From: Fragilaria radians
Lineage: Eukaryota > Bacillariophyta > Fragilariophyceae > Fragilariales > Fragilariaceae
Length of the DNA: 39,940 nt
NCBI GenBank assembly: GCA_900642245.1
Contig: CAAAJI010000193.1
Location: forward strand, 1 to 39,940
Reading direction: 5' to 3'
Positions 21,383-31,018 of the stretch are shown one piece after another. Under the pieces are notes generated by a model. The model worked only from the letters and a program-made list of their open reading frames with translations. It made no database searches and was not told the origin of the DNA. A program made the position numbers and the translations under genes. How positions within the stretch are numbered: position 1 is the first letter of the stretch; each line of letters opens with the position of its first letter.

Positions 21383-21705
21383 TGTTTCCTCTCAGCGAGA
21401 AGACGAAGAACAACTACAACCAACCGATAATGAATCACAACAACGTCAATTACAGAATACAGTACGAGGAAAGTCATTCCAAACAAAGAGGAGTACTACT
21501 ACTGAAACTGAATGAAATGGTAGATAATCCATAATAACTACATCTAGTACTATTCTTTACGTTCAAGAACGAAACAAGTGAAAATAAATCACAATAACGT
21601 CGATTACAGAATTCAGTTCGAGGAAAATCATTCCCAACAAAGAGGAGTACTACTACTACGTAATGAAAATCATAATGAAATGATAGATAATCCATACTAA
21701 CCACT
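21165..21705 (+). repeat. Three degenerate tandem units (about 185 bp) spanning the end of the membrane-protein gene
   Basis: Each unit carries some or all of: 'tggatacc(t/a)caattatttttt', 'aatgatgtt', 'gataatgaatcacaacaacgtc', 'ttacagaat(t/a)cagt(a/t)cgagg' and 'acaaagagga'. Unit 1 (about 21165-21350) is in frame in the gene; unit 2 (about 21350-21535) is frameshifted at its start; unit 3 (about 21590-21705) is partial and non-coding. Confidence 0.8.
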
Positions 21706-21894
21706 ACGACTACTACTCTTTACGTTCCACAACAAACTAACTCCTTAAACGTTGAATGACATAACAAAGCCCCAATAACAAATAATAAGCCGGAAAACAA
21801 TCATTTTCCATAACTTGAACCAATGCTACAATCTTTTGACACTTATATCGATGAATTTTCTTTGCTCGTTACATCTCTCCCCCCCCCCACCCAA

Positions 21895-24042
21895 TCAACA
21901 TTTCCCACAAAGTATAGATTGGATACATTGCAATCCTAACAAGAGTTGATGTGCATCATGGGAAGATGTACGAAATATTAAAATTTCTTCCTCTTCTTTG
22001 TCTTGTTTGTTATTATTCCTAGTCGTCGATGATGATTTTCGTTTGACAACAATACTAGGAGGTGGATGTAACAAGGATGTACTGGGTGGTTCTTAAAGAC
22101 TTAGGACTGCTTGTTCCAAATCAATGACAACAACAGTAGTCCCTCCAACAATGGGAATGAATTGTGTCACACATACCAATTGTCGTGCCGTGACATAGAT
22201 GGACCCAGACGAACTCCCCACGGATACAGAACATCGAATAAGAGGAACTTGGTCTGAGGGAGGCAATCGATGAATATCATTCATAACCTTGGTTTGAACA
22301 AAGCGATGAACATCATCGGCAGCACTCTGTGCGGCAGATGATTTGGAATAGGACTGTGATAGCTTCTCCACCAGGGCACATTCATGAGCTTGCATTTTCG
22401 ATAATCGATCCATCACTTGAAGGTTCTTTCGTCCCAATCGTGCCGACAATTCCTCATCATGTTGTCGTTGGAAGGCATCCAAAACAAGCTGAACAGCCGC
22501 TTCGGTATGTTCCAAGGAAGATGTATCTCGAAGAAGTAACGATGATGATACTGACGAGGAGGAGGAAAGTGAGGTGACTCCACTCATTGCTTCCATAACC
22601 TTTTGACCCCATGGTGGACATAATTCTTGGTGGGGTGTAAAGTCCAGTGGATAGGAAGTCAATGGGAGTGGTTCGGTCAATGTCGGTGGTTCCAAACCGT
22701 ATAGAGTGTAGTGGGGTTTTAACAATTGTATTAAATTGGCACAGGCATACTCCGCCTCTCTTGCATATTGTTCTAATTCCGAGGCAGACCGCAAGAGGGA
22801 TAGGATCATAATTTCTCGACTCAATCGTCGAATTTGAGAACAATAATGCACATCCAGAGTGGACAGAGCTGGAAATTGACCAAATGCACTCCGTGCAAGA
22901 GATGCATATGTCAAATATCGATCTTGTAGTTCGTCCCAAACAGCCAATAGGAAGGTAGTGGAGTATTGTAACCATGGCCAATCGTTTTTGGATAATGCGG
23001 GAATTGTCATATTCCCCTCTCTTACGGAGGAACATGGTTTGTGTTTTTGTAAGAGTCGAATGGCAATGGCTTCTTGCATGGCGGCCTTGTTGGGGTACAA
23101 TGGTTTGAGTCCCCAAAATCGAGAGGCTGATAATTTTTGATTCGCACCATCCTTGGATGTTTCCAATTTCTGTACTAACGCGGCAGCCTCACGGATACGA
23201 TTGTGCATGTGATGAATGGCTTGTGGAGAAAGATGAGAAGTTGTATCACCATCACCAAGTGTAGTGTTTTGATACTGTGCTGTCATGGCATTGTCACCAG
23301 TTGTTGTCGGGGTGTTGTGATAGAATACTCGCCATAAAAGGATACGTTCACAAAAATGACGACTTCCTCCATTTCCCTTGTAGGCTAAAACTTGAAAGTC
23401 AAGTAATAAATATGCGTCAAGAGGTGATGTCATGATTAAATGACCACCTTGTCGTTTGTATACTTCACACGAATATTCGTCTTCTGTTAGGATGTAAACA
23501 ATAGCATCCATGACAGCTCCGATCAATATATCTGGACGGATCCGTATGGCAACAGTTCGAAGTGGTAATCCACATCTTGGTGATGGCGGAGAAGGCGTTG
23601 ATGATGATTCTTTGGATTCCTCCTTGGAATCATGATCAGTAAAGAGGCCAACATAAAGTTGATCCAATTCGACATCTGGAATTGGAACAATATATTCCTT
23701 GAGAGTGGGATCTATATCCAAGTTTGGAATATGATACCTTCCGCCACATGTTTCTGCTTGTAATTGGAGATACTGTGAATGATCGTGAAGTGTATAACTA
23801 TGCCTCGTCGCAACCTTTTTGGATGTGGCTTGTGCTGTAGGTTCCTCCGTCTCGGATTCTTCGGGTTCATTTGTAATTTCAATGTTTGATGGCAATGTGG
23901 AATAGATTGTAATGTCGAGGTTGATATCATCGATACCATCATGACTGTTGTTGAAAGAAATCCCTGTCCCGTGATCTCCGATGAACGGTGTAACGATATC
24001 CTTTGAATATCTACCAGAAAGTCCTAAAGAGTTGCGATTCAC
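21895..24042 (-). CDS. Large protein with GRAM/PH-like C-terminus; copy A, interrupted by a stop at 22093-22095
   Basis: The open frame 24042-22096 encodes 649 residues. It contains an acidic low-complexity N-terminus, a conserved-looking block (GHLIMTSPLDAYLLLDF, KGNGGSRHFCERILLWRVFY, SASRFWGLKPLYPNKAAMQE, DWPWLQYSTTFLLAVWDELQ), a helical middle (EQYAREAEYACANLIQLL) and a beta-rich end (GSIYVTARQLVCVTQF, GGTTVVVIDLEQ) resembling a GRAM/PH-like domain. A TAA at 22095-22093 stops it, but the same frame stays open for 65 more codons to TGA at 21897-21895, covering the expected last strand and helix (EEILIFRTSSHDA, LLLGLQCIQSIL). The block-B copy has CAA at the stop position. There is no ATG near the N-terminus (the frame opens at GTG 24042 after a TAA), so a 5' exon is probably missing; coding-like sequence at about 24280-24170 (SVPASSHLPSLLDQSLD) is a candidate. 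It is probably a lipid- or membrane-binding protein, by inference only. Confidence 0.6.
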
Positions 24043-24360
24043 TACGATGAAGTGAATTGGATTAACGCTTCTTAGATTTTAACGAAAAAGTGATCTCTTC
24101 TCGATCCTAATTTTTTCTACTTGTCTCTCACAATACTGTACCATATACTCGCTAATTTCCTAGTATCCAACAACTGTCTACTTCCGCTGTATCATTATCA
24201 TCACTGGATTGATTTGTATGTCTATCCAAAGATTGATCCAACAAGGATGGTAGATGACTGGATGCTGGGACTGATTTGACTGATTCTAATGGAGGAATAG
24301 TTCACCACTTGATGCAAGAGTTTCAATTTTGTATGATAGAGAATTCATCAATAAAATTAC

Positions 24361-24381
24361 CGGTTGTGAAATTACCAACCG
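24361..24381. repeat. Small inverted repeat conserved by a paired change in the duplicate
   Basis: Arms CGGTTG and CAACCG surround a 9-base loop TGAAATTAC. In block B (36281-36301) the same place has CTGTTG and CAACAG with the same loop: both arms changed and pairing is kept. Confidence 0.5.
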
Positions 24382-24535
24382 TTTTGGATCCATTTTTCTC
24401 TCAATTTTACAACCCCAACCGACATACTCCTTTAACTCTTCAAAGCCTGAATTTTTTTATCCCAGATATATCTGGGTTATTATCAGCCAATCAAAAGGTA
24501 TTGTTTTTCGCTGAGCATACATTTTCTCCTTGGAC

Positions 24536-24898
24536 ATGGCAAAGGAAAGAAAAGCTACAGACGACGATAGGGAACTTGAAAAGAAAGCTACCAAAGAAGA
24601 TGATAATTCTGAAACTATTATGTTTGCTGTATGTGGTGGAACCCCTTGTGATTGGATTGTTTATGGAGATGAAATAATATCTGAAGTAGAGTTGATGTAC
24701 GACAAAGACCCTCAGAAAGGACAAGGCAATATAGAGAATAGATGTATTAGAAAATCTGCCTATCAATATTATATATATGAAAAGCATGTATTTTTAGGAA
24801 AGGGGAACCGAATTCAAATTCCCTCGTGCGTTCTTGACCGTATAAGAGAAAAGTGGCCTGAGAGTGATGGAAATTATATGGGATATAGAAGTTCATAA
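24536..24898 (+). CDS. Accessory ORF carried by the piggyBac element
   Basis: A 120-residue frame from ATG 24536 to TAA 24898. The first 30 residues are charged (KERKATDDDRELEKKATKED). The rest is compact and protein-like: CGGTPCDWIVYGDEIISEV, then NRCIRKSAYQYYIYEKHVFL, GKGNRIQIPSCVLDRIREKW and DGNYMGYRSS at the end. I recall short ORFs with the same layout (a PC-x-W start, a G-x-G-N-R-x-x-x-P-x-C-V core and a YMG-like end) from repeats in other algal genomes, but I cannot name the family. It lies within the transposon, converging with the transposase, so it is probably a passenger or helper protein of the element. It has no stop, whereas the transposase is broken. Confidence 0.65.
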   Translation: MAKERKATDDDRELEKKATKEDDNSETIMFAVCGGTPCDWIVYGDEIISEVELMYDKDPQKGQGNIENRCIRKSAYQYYIYEKHVFLGKGNRIQIPSCVLDRIREKWPESDGNYMGYRSS

Positions 24899-25000
24899 GT
24901 CAAATGGCAAACGAGCATTGGCCAAGGTTGAACAGCATAAGTTTGCTCTTTTTCTTCTGTGCTTTTGGTATTTGACACCATCCCGATCTCGAATTATTGT

Positions 25001-26819
25001 TCAAAGTAGCGGTCTATGGACCTTCAAAGCCTCTCTAGAATAGTAGAGTGTAAAGCAATTAACGTGAAACCCTTTGCGACATTGTATGCAGCTGTATATT
25101 GACGTTTTTTCTTTAGAATCTTCAGTCTTAATGTTGCAAAGGTAACATTGCGTACTCTTTCTGTTGACATTTTCCAGAATCTTGTGGGATGATAGAATTT
25201 CACCAAGCCCCTCCATATCATCATTTTTAATCTTATTTTTCATCACTGTCTTCAATTGAAGGTGCCTTTCTTTTCTTTGATTGTATACATTCTCCAACTA
25301 ATTGTGCAGCAACTGTACGCTTGAATTCTTTCATATCTAATGCCTTTTCTGGATCAATTTCTTTCAGCAATGCAAAAGCATTATGGATTGAAGCATCAAG
25401 CAAGAATGAAAATATGGACATTGGAACTCGTTTTTCTTGACGTGCTGAAATGTTTGTTGCTCGCATCTGGTCAAACCTATCCACAGAATTCATAAATAAG
25501 TTGTACGCAACAATTGCAACAGGAACTTTCAATTCTTTACAATGAAAGGTCTCACCTCCAATCCACCTTTTCAGTGATGCACACAGCAAATTGTTTCCTC
25601 ATTTGGCTCGGCAATTGGAGAACTGGGAGTATAAGCTAAATCATTTGAATAAAATGTGACAACATTTCAATCCTTGAATACAATGAAACCAGCCTTTTCA
25701 GCAACACAAGGTTGCTGTCCCGTTTGTGTAGGTTTGTCAAAAGTTTGCACAAGTAGCCAGGAGCCTCGAGATTTTGTGCATATCATTGATATAGCCTCTT
25801 TCAAAAGAGGACGGTTGACTGCATCAACATTATTGAAGCGAACAGTTCCAATGATTCCAATATCTTCTTCTGAAAGCAGTCTCAATTGACGAGCAAGTAC
25901 ATGCCTTCTGTAAAAATTGTCCATGACCAATATTCTTTTCTTGTTTGAATTTTTGAACAATTTTGTCTGATGAGCCATTTGGAGGCACCATAGGGCTGAT
26001 GCAGATTTAGGATTTATCAGAGTGCTGTCAATGCATCAATCATATGGTCCACGCAGATCTCGAAATACCTTGCAATAAGACTGAGCAGGTGGTAAATTTG
26101 TCTTATTCCCAGATCCGTTATCCCATAAAGAATGTACATATGCATGCTTCCAACCAACAACAGCATAGAACCGTATACCAAATTTTACAGGCTTGCTTTT
26201 CATATAAGACCTTGCACCAGTACTAGCTTTGCAACAAATTGTATTCTCATCAAGTGCACTGCAACCTTTAGGGACTGCCTCAGAGGCAGCATTCTTCATA
26301 AAGTGATGCAGCATTATTCGTGAATGCCAAAGAGGGTCTACAACAGCAACGGCATGGTCGTATTCAGGATAAAATTTAGACTTGATTGAATTTCGGTGAA
26401 TCTATCTCGGGACATAATTCGCTTCATATCATCATTTCCAAGAAACAATTTTGTGCTCCAATAATCATGCATATCATTGAGATGCACAATTGACATTGCC
26501 AACTCCAAACCGANNNNNNNNNNNNNNNNNNNNCAGCATTTGTCCAGACTCGAATACCTTCCAAGCATGATTGATTCAAAAATAAGTGGAACAATCCTGT
26601 TTCATTTCTGTCTTCACACGCCCGCTGTACCAGCGTTTTCTTCAATATTTCTAAGCCACTGCTGTTTATCAAGTCTCTCAGGTACTCGTTTTCTCCAATC
26701 ATTGTCTTTCTTTCTTCATTACTCACTTCTGAAACTTCAAATTCTTCCTCTGGACTAGTATCATCTTCAATTATGAAACGTTCAAAACATCGCTCCAAGT
26801 CATCCAAATTTGCACCCAT
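25001..26819 (-). pseudogene. piggyBac transposase (DDE_Tnp_1_7 type), frameshifted
   Basis: Starting at ATG 26819, pieces in several frames follow the family order: an acidic N-terminus (DLERCFERFIIEDD), FLNQSCLEGIRVWTNA before the gap, ELAMSIVHLNDMHDYW and MSRDRFTEIQSSLNF after it, the first Asp region (SALDENTICCKA, then YMKSKPVKFGIRFYAV), the second (ILVMDNFYRRHVLARQL), the third (NSVDRFDQMRATNISARQ) and a C-terminal cysteine-rich finger (CYLC, CIQC, FHVNC) at about 25180-25090. The three catalytic Asp positions are all present. At least four frame changes outside the gap show that it no longer encodes a working enzyme unless some are assembly errors. Confidence 0.88.
26514..26533. other. 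Assembly gap of 20 N
   Basis: A run of 20 undefined bases inside the piggyBac transposase. Its true length is unknown, so the element length of 2,531 bp is a minimum-type estimate. Confidence 0.99.
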
Positions 26820-26999
26820 TGTAAATAATGAATCTATCCCAGTTATATCTGGGATAAAAATCTATTGGCTGTGGTTGACTCTTGTAACCCTGGCAACGAC
26901 AACAAGCCAATAATTTTTCTTCATTATCCCAGTTATATCTGGGATAAAAAAACCGGCGTTAAAGGGTTAATTCTCCAACATTGTCACAACCAAAATACT

Positions 27000-27930
27000 C
27001 ATTCATCATCTCATGATATTTTTTAACCTCATCTCAATGACCAACTAAAAGACAATCATCAACCCATGAAATCCATATGACCAATACATTATCTGTATTT
27101 TTGAAATATAAACATGGGACCGAATCACTTGTTTTAAAATCCCATTGCTTGAAAAGCTGTTAATAACTCTTTCCAAAATGCAATTGCTGCTTGTTTTAAA
27201 CTGTAAATAGTTCTTTGTAAGTGCAAGACAACATTTTTTCATACTTATCCTTGGATCCTTCAGGGACACGCAATTATAAACTTTCATTCTCTTAAAATTG
27301 TCCCCTCATCAACGATAATTCTCCAGGATCCTTTTCGTGTAGTTTCTATGGAAGCATCCGAATCAAGTTCTTCAAAAACTGCAGCAATATCCAAAATAAC
27401 CATTCACCAACAGTTATTGCAGCCTTCTCTTGACTTCAATTTGCAGGCCACTTATCCTTGTTTTTCTCTTTGTTCCAACAATCCTTACTCCTGTGTCCCT
27501 TTAATTTGCATGTTCCGCATTTTCCTTGAAATTTACCACCACTGCTACTCTTCTCCTTGGTTCCTTTGTTGGAAGTGCTTTCATTTGGACATGTGTTGGC
27601 CCTACAACCCAATTTACCACAATTATAACAAGTTCCTTGAAATTGGAATAACAACACCTCTCCTTCACCTGTATCCTTGTGAAATTGAGTCCTTGTAAAT
27701 TGCCTATACTCTTCAATCATGGCCATCTCTAAGTCTTTGTTTAACTTGTCACCCCTTAACTTTTGTTCAGCGGTAAGACATGGTCTGAATTCTTCTGTTG
27801 CTACATCTAACACTATAATGATGATTTCATCTGCAGGTAAACGCCTAGAATGTGCCATGTTGATATCATCATTTTGGATGAGATTCAAGATCATGCTTCC
27901 AACAAAAATGGATTTGCAACCCCTATGGAG
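27000..27930 (-). mobile_element. Ty1/copia relic, block A (Gag fused to a piece of RT)
   Basis: On the minus strand, a 152-codon frame (27894-27436) gives the end of Gag: MAHSRRLPADEIIIIVLDVA, then LEMAMIEEYRQF, and two zinc knuckles, the first with Cys in place of His (CYNCGKLGCRANTCP), the second normal (CGTCKLKGHRSKDC). After a stop comes a piece of RT: LFTV-x-NKQQLHFGKSY at about 27190, CLYFKNTDNVLVIWISWVDD (the catalytic Asp pair at about 27070) and CLLVGH. Protease, integrase and most of RT are missing. The block-B copy has suffered a different deletion. Confidence 0.8.
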
Positions 27931-29214
27931 TCAATCAAGCAATGAAACTACCATCAAATCATGATAACAGCAATGCTTGGACCCTAGAAGGAACATCATT
28001 CTCATGGTGAACTGGTGTGATTGCACTTCAAGATGAACCTTTTTTACGTAGAAAATGAAGGTGTGTACCTCTTTTTGAGTTGCAAAAAGAAAAATTGTTG
28101 TTGAGATACCAGATAGTATGATGGCTATTGGGAATAGCATAGAAGGCCTGATTCATGACATTTTTGGTGATAAACAAATTTTAATTAAAGAGTCATCCTT
28201 ACTGTCAAACAGATGAATATATACAGATGACAAACAGCAAGGTTTTACATCTAGCTACAACTTAAGTGTTGTATCAATCACTGCAATGCCATAATTTGTT
28301 TTTACAATAATTTGCTTCAGCCACGGAATCAACAGAACACACATCAAATATCATTCTGCAAATTGATGGAAATTTAATACTCTATCTGAATATGTTTATT
28401 GTGTAAAAAATATTATTACGGGGAAATGTACGCGGTAGTAGACTTGACAAGATTGAAGTCATGATGCTCCTCAGGATCAGAATGCAGATCTATTGACATA
28501 TGTCAATGATGAAGATCTCTTTATGAAATCAATGAAGTCAAAGATTTGGATTTGTATCTCAATACAGAAACTACATCATGGAAAATCTTAGTTTCATGAT
28601 TAGGTATGGAAGACATTGAAAATACATGGATACCTCTAGTACATTTATGGAAGGGTATTCCTCAATTCATCTATCATTTCAAGATGTCAATCACAAATAA
28701 AACCTTTGTGAAGAAATGACTCAAGCAATTAGGCTCCAAACTATAAAAAAATGCAAAGAAGAATAACTTAGACCTGCATTTGCTTCACTTGGAATAGAGA
28801 TGTATGTTTCAAAAAAAATCATTGGACAGAAATTTTACAATCAAGAGTAGACGTATAAAAAAAGAGCAAGGAGAAAGAGATTATTGTCCAACGTACATTT
28901 CAAGTTGACAATCAACGATGAATCACACACGTTTATTATTCAGGATCTGCTACAATTTTAAAACATCATTTTTCCTAACTGAAGTTAATATGCTTAGGGA
29001 ATAAGTGTAAGCTTATTGTCTAGCATACATTTCAAATCAATGACATATGATGAATCTCACACGATTATTGTGTAGATTATCTGCTACAGTTGAAAAACAT
29101 TATTTATCGTAATTCAAGTCTAGAAGCTAGTAAGGGAAAAAGTGTAGAATATTCCGTGCATGAATCAAACGTTGAAATCCATGAAAGAAACGAAATTAAG
29201 TTTAGAAAAATACA
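27931..29214 (+). repeat. Repeated unit U, copy A, with a chromodomain-like relic
   Basis: This block recurs as copy C (33238-34320) and copy B (37250-38612). On the plus strand at about 28440-28750, joined frames give SRLDKIEV, then DEDLF, a stretch ending TTSWK, and MEDIENTWIPLVHLWKGIPQFIY. This last part resembles the chromodomain found at the end of Ty3/gypsy integrases (an acidic pair before T-W-x-P-L, then a P-x-x-x-x-x-F helix). In-frame stops show it is dead. The right part (28881-29100) is a two-copy tandem repeat of about 132 bp that begins 'ttattgtc' and contains 'tacatttcaa', 'gatgaatc' and 'atctgctaca'. The block forms the 3' flank of the CRN gene. Confidence 0.6.
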
Positions 29215-31018
29215 TCAAAAGGTTAATTGTATGACAGGGAGTTCTAACACATATTGCTCCAAATTACTGATTTCCTTCACATCACCTGATCCCGGTTTTG
29301 CTTTGAATTTCTGCTTCTGAAAGGCTGCAAACCGATGTGGAGGAACAACAAAGTAGAGTTTTGGTTTGTCATACAACTCGCACAATTTTTGTAAGTTTTG
29401 AACCCCGCGAATGGGATGTTCAGCTGCAACTGTAAATTGGAACATTCCCTGAGAGCTGAGAGAATCAATTGCTGGATAAGTATCATCACCTGTTGGTTCG
29501 TAGTATTTGTCCAAAAGATCTGCAGGAGTAAGGTTGGTATTCTTTCCAAATGTAATTCTTTGGCTCTGGATAGCATCCAACGTCATTTCTGTAACAGTTT
29601 CATTTTTCAAGCATTTACATTTGAGAGTTCCCCCACCGACAGAAAAAACTTTATGTCCATATATCTCAAACAAATGTCTTGAAATCTCACTGGGGCTACC
29701 GCCGAACATTTGCTGTAGATTCTCAATCATTTGCGCAGAATGACGTATCCACAATTGTTCCCCAACATACTCTGATGCGACATCCAAGTCAGTGAACTGG
29801 TAAGGATTTCCATTTTCATCATTACCCACCATTATTTGAAGCAGTATATGTGATGATTTAAAGATCTTTGTTGTCTCTCCCACATATTTGACCCCGCGAA
29901 CAGCATCAACATCACTTAAAGCCCTGTTCATTTCCCTCGTCACTGGAATAGAATAATCCTCGTGAAATACAACGCGAGCGACTCCACCATAGATTTGATG
30001 CCTTTCTTAAAGCATTTCCATGGACAAGTCCGGATAGCAGTGACGCCGACAAGCCTTTAATTTGGCAAGAGTCCAAACAGGAAAGTACCATTTTGTGGCC
30101 ATATTCTCCTTCACAAATTCCTTGTACTCTTTTAAACAAGGGGATGAAATGAACGATACAACACAAGATGAATTGAGCGGAAAAGATGTTCGTCCATCAA
30201 TAATGTAGAATGTATCTTGTTGCCGAACCAATTCTGCTGCACGAGAATACGCTATATCGGTGACAATTTGTTGCTGCAAATCAAAGCAATTGTAGGCGGG
30301 GCCTAATTGATAAACAACCTGGTTTGACTTGAAAGAAAGAGTTTTCACATCATTCATCAAGCGGTACAAGATGTAGACAAAAAATAGTGACTTACCAATA
30401 CCTGGTGTCCCAGATATTGCAAATGACTTCTCATTGAGGTTGATACGTTGAATAAGCAGGTTAAAGACTTCTTCATAGCATTTTCTGACGTAGAGATTTT
30501 TGATGTTGTCTTGTGGGTAGGGCAGAAATGCTTGTTCTTGAGACTTAAGGCATCCTTCAACCAACTGAACGTTTACAAAAGACTTCAGTTGATTTCAAAA
30601 TGTGTATTATTTCAATCCTCTGTTGTTTCCTTTTACCATCATACAATTGCTCCTGATCAACTTCCGGAACCACCACCAGTATGTGAATAGGGGTGTTCAT
30701 TGTCTCGACATCCTCTATCGTGAGTTTGAACGCAACATCTTTCTCTGACAAGCCTACCAACTGGAGCGGGGCTGCCACAACCTTCAATGGGTTGAAATCA
30801 CTCGTGTCACTGATTCCTTCTTCCAACTGCTTTTCGGTCAACCACTCGTCGCCTTTCTTCGCGAGGAACAGCTGTAGCATGTCCGCATCACCCGTGATTG
30901 TCCTCTCATTCTTTTGCTTGATCGCGTCCTTCAAGACTCCTACGGATTCACTAGCATCAATCTTCACGGGGAACGCGCTCCCCTTCTGCCCAACAACAGC
31001 ACAGAACAGCGTCACCAT
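29215..31018 (-). pseudogene. Crinkler (CRN) gene with header, RHS-type NTPase and nuclease-like domain; copy A, two breaks
   Basis: The start, ATG 31018, opens a Crinkler header: MVTLFCAVVG, the LFLAK motif at residues 50-54, and HILVVVPEVD near 112-121. Its frame stops at 30557. The next part continues one frame over, overlapping at 30560-30596, with a P-loop NTPase (GTPGIGKSLFF at about 30395, FYIIDGRTSFP at about 30200). A one-base length change in a short T run near 30577-30580 would explain the shift. In that frame a TAA at 30009-30007 replaces the CAA of copy B; after it the frame stays open to 29215 and encodes the RHS-type nuclease-like domain (HKVFSVGG, YPAID, FQFTV, KLYFVVPP). Known CRN proteins are intracellular effectors or conflict proteins related to retrotransposon hot-spot NTPases. 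The two breaks make this copy probably non-functional. Confidence 0.85.

Larger units (their letters stand above)
24432..26970. mobile_element. piggyBac-type DNA transposon with TTAA target duplication
   Basis: TTAA at 24432-24435 and 26967-26970 bracket a 2,531-bp element. The ends are imperfect inverted repeats: the left reads CTCTTCAAAGCCTGAATTTT and the inverted right reads CCCTTTAACGCCGGTTTTTT, both then running into TTATCCCAG. CCCTTTAA starts are typical of this superfamily. Just inside each end lies a palindrome (left CCCAGATATATCTGGG, right CCCAGTTATATCTGGG), with another right-side copy at 26840-26857. The element holds a broken transposase on the minus strand and a short intact ORF on the plus strand. 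Block B lacks it, giving a near-empty site at about 36329-36350. An assembly gap at 26514-26533 lies within the transposase. Confidence 0.88.

Noticed and set aside
22329..23140. Open frames of 60-219 codons in other frames of the GRAM-like gene (also 35081-35764)
   Set aside because: They are shadows of the long minus-strand frame; composition is unlike protein and the differences between copies follow the main frame.
24276..24677. 133-codon plus-strand frame
   Set aside because: It runs across the left end of the piggyBac element and overlaps its accessory ORF in another frame, so it cannot be an ancestral gene.
27348..27964. Plus-strand frames opposite the block-A copia Gag (and 36793-37367 in block B)
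   Set aside because: Antisense to zinc-knuckle Gag sequence that is clearly recognisable.
30007..30009. Reassigned TAA codon (stop read as Gln), suggested by CAA-to-TAA changes here and at 22093
   Set aside because: Other good genes in the window end in TAA at the expected place, and two isolated changes are better explained as ordinary nonsense mutations.
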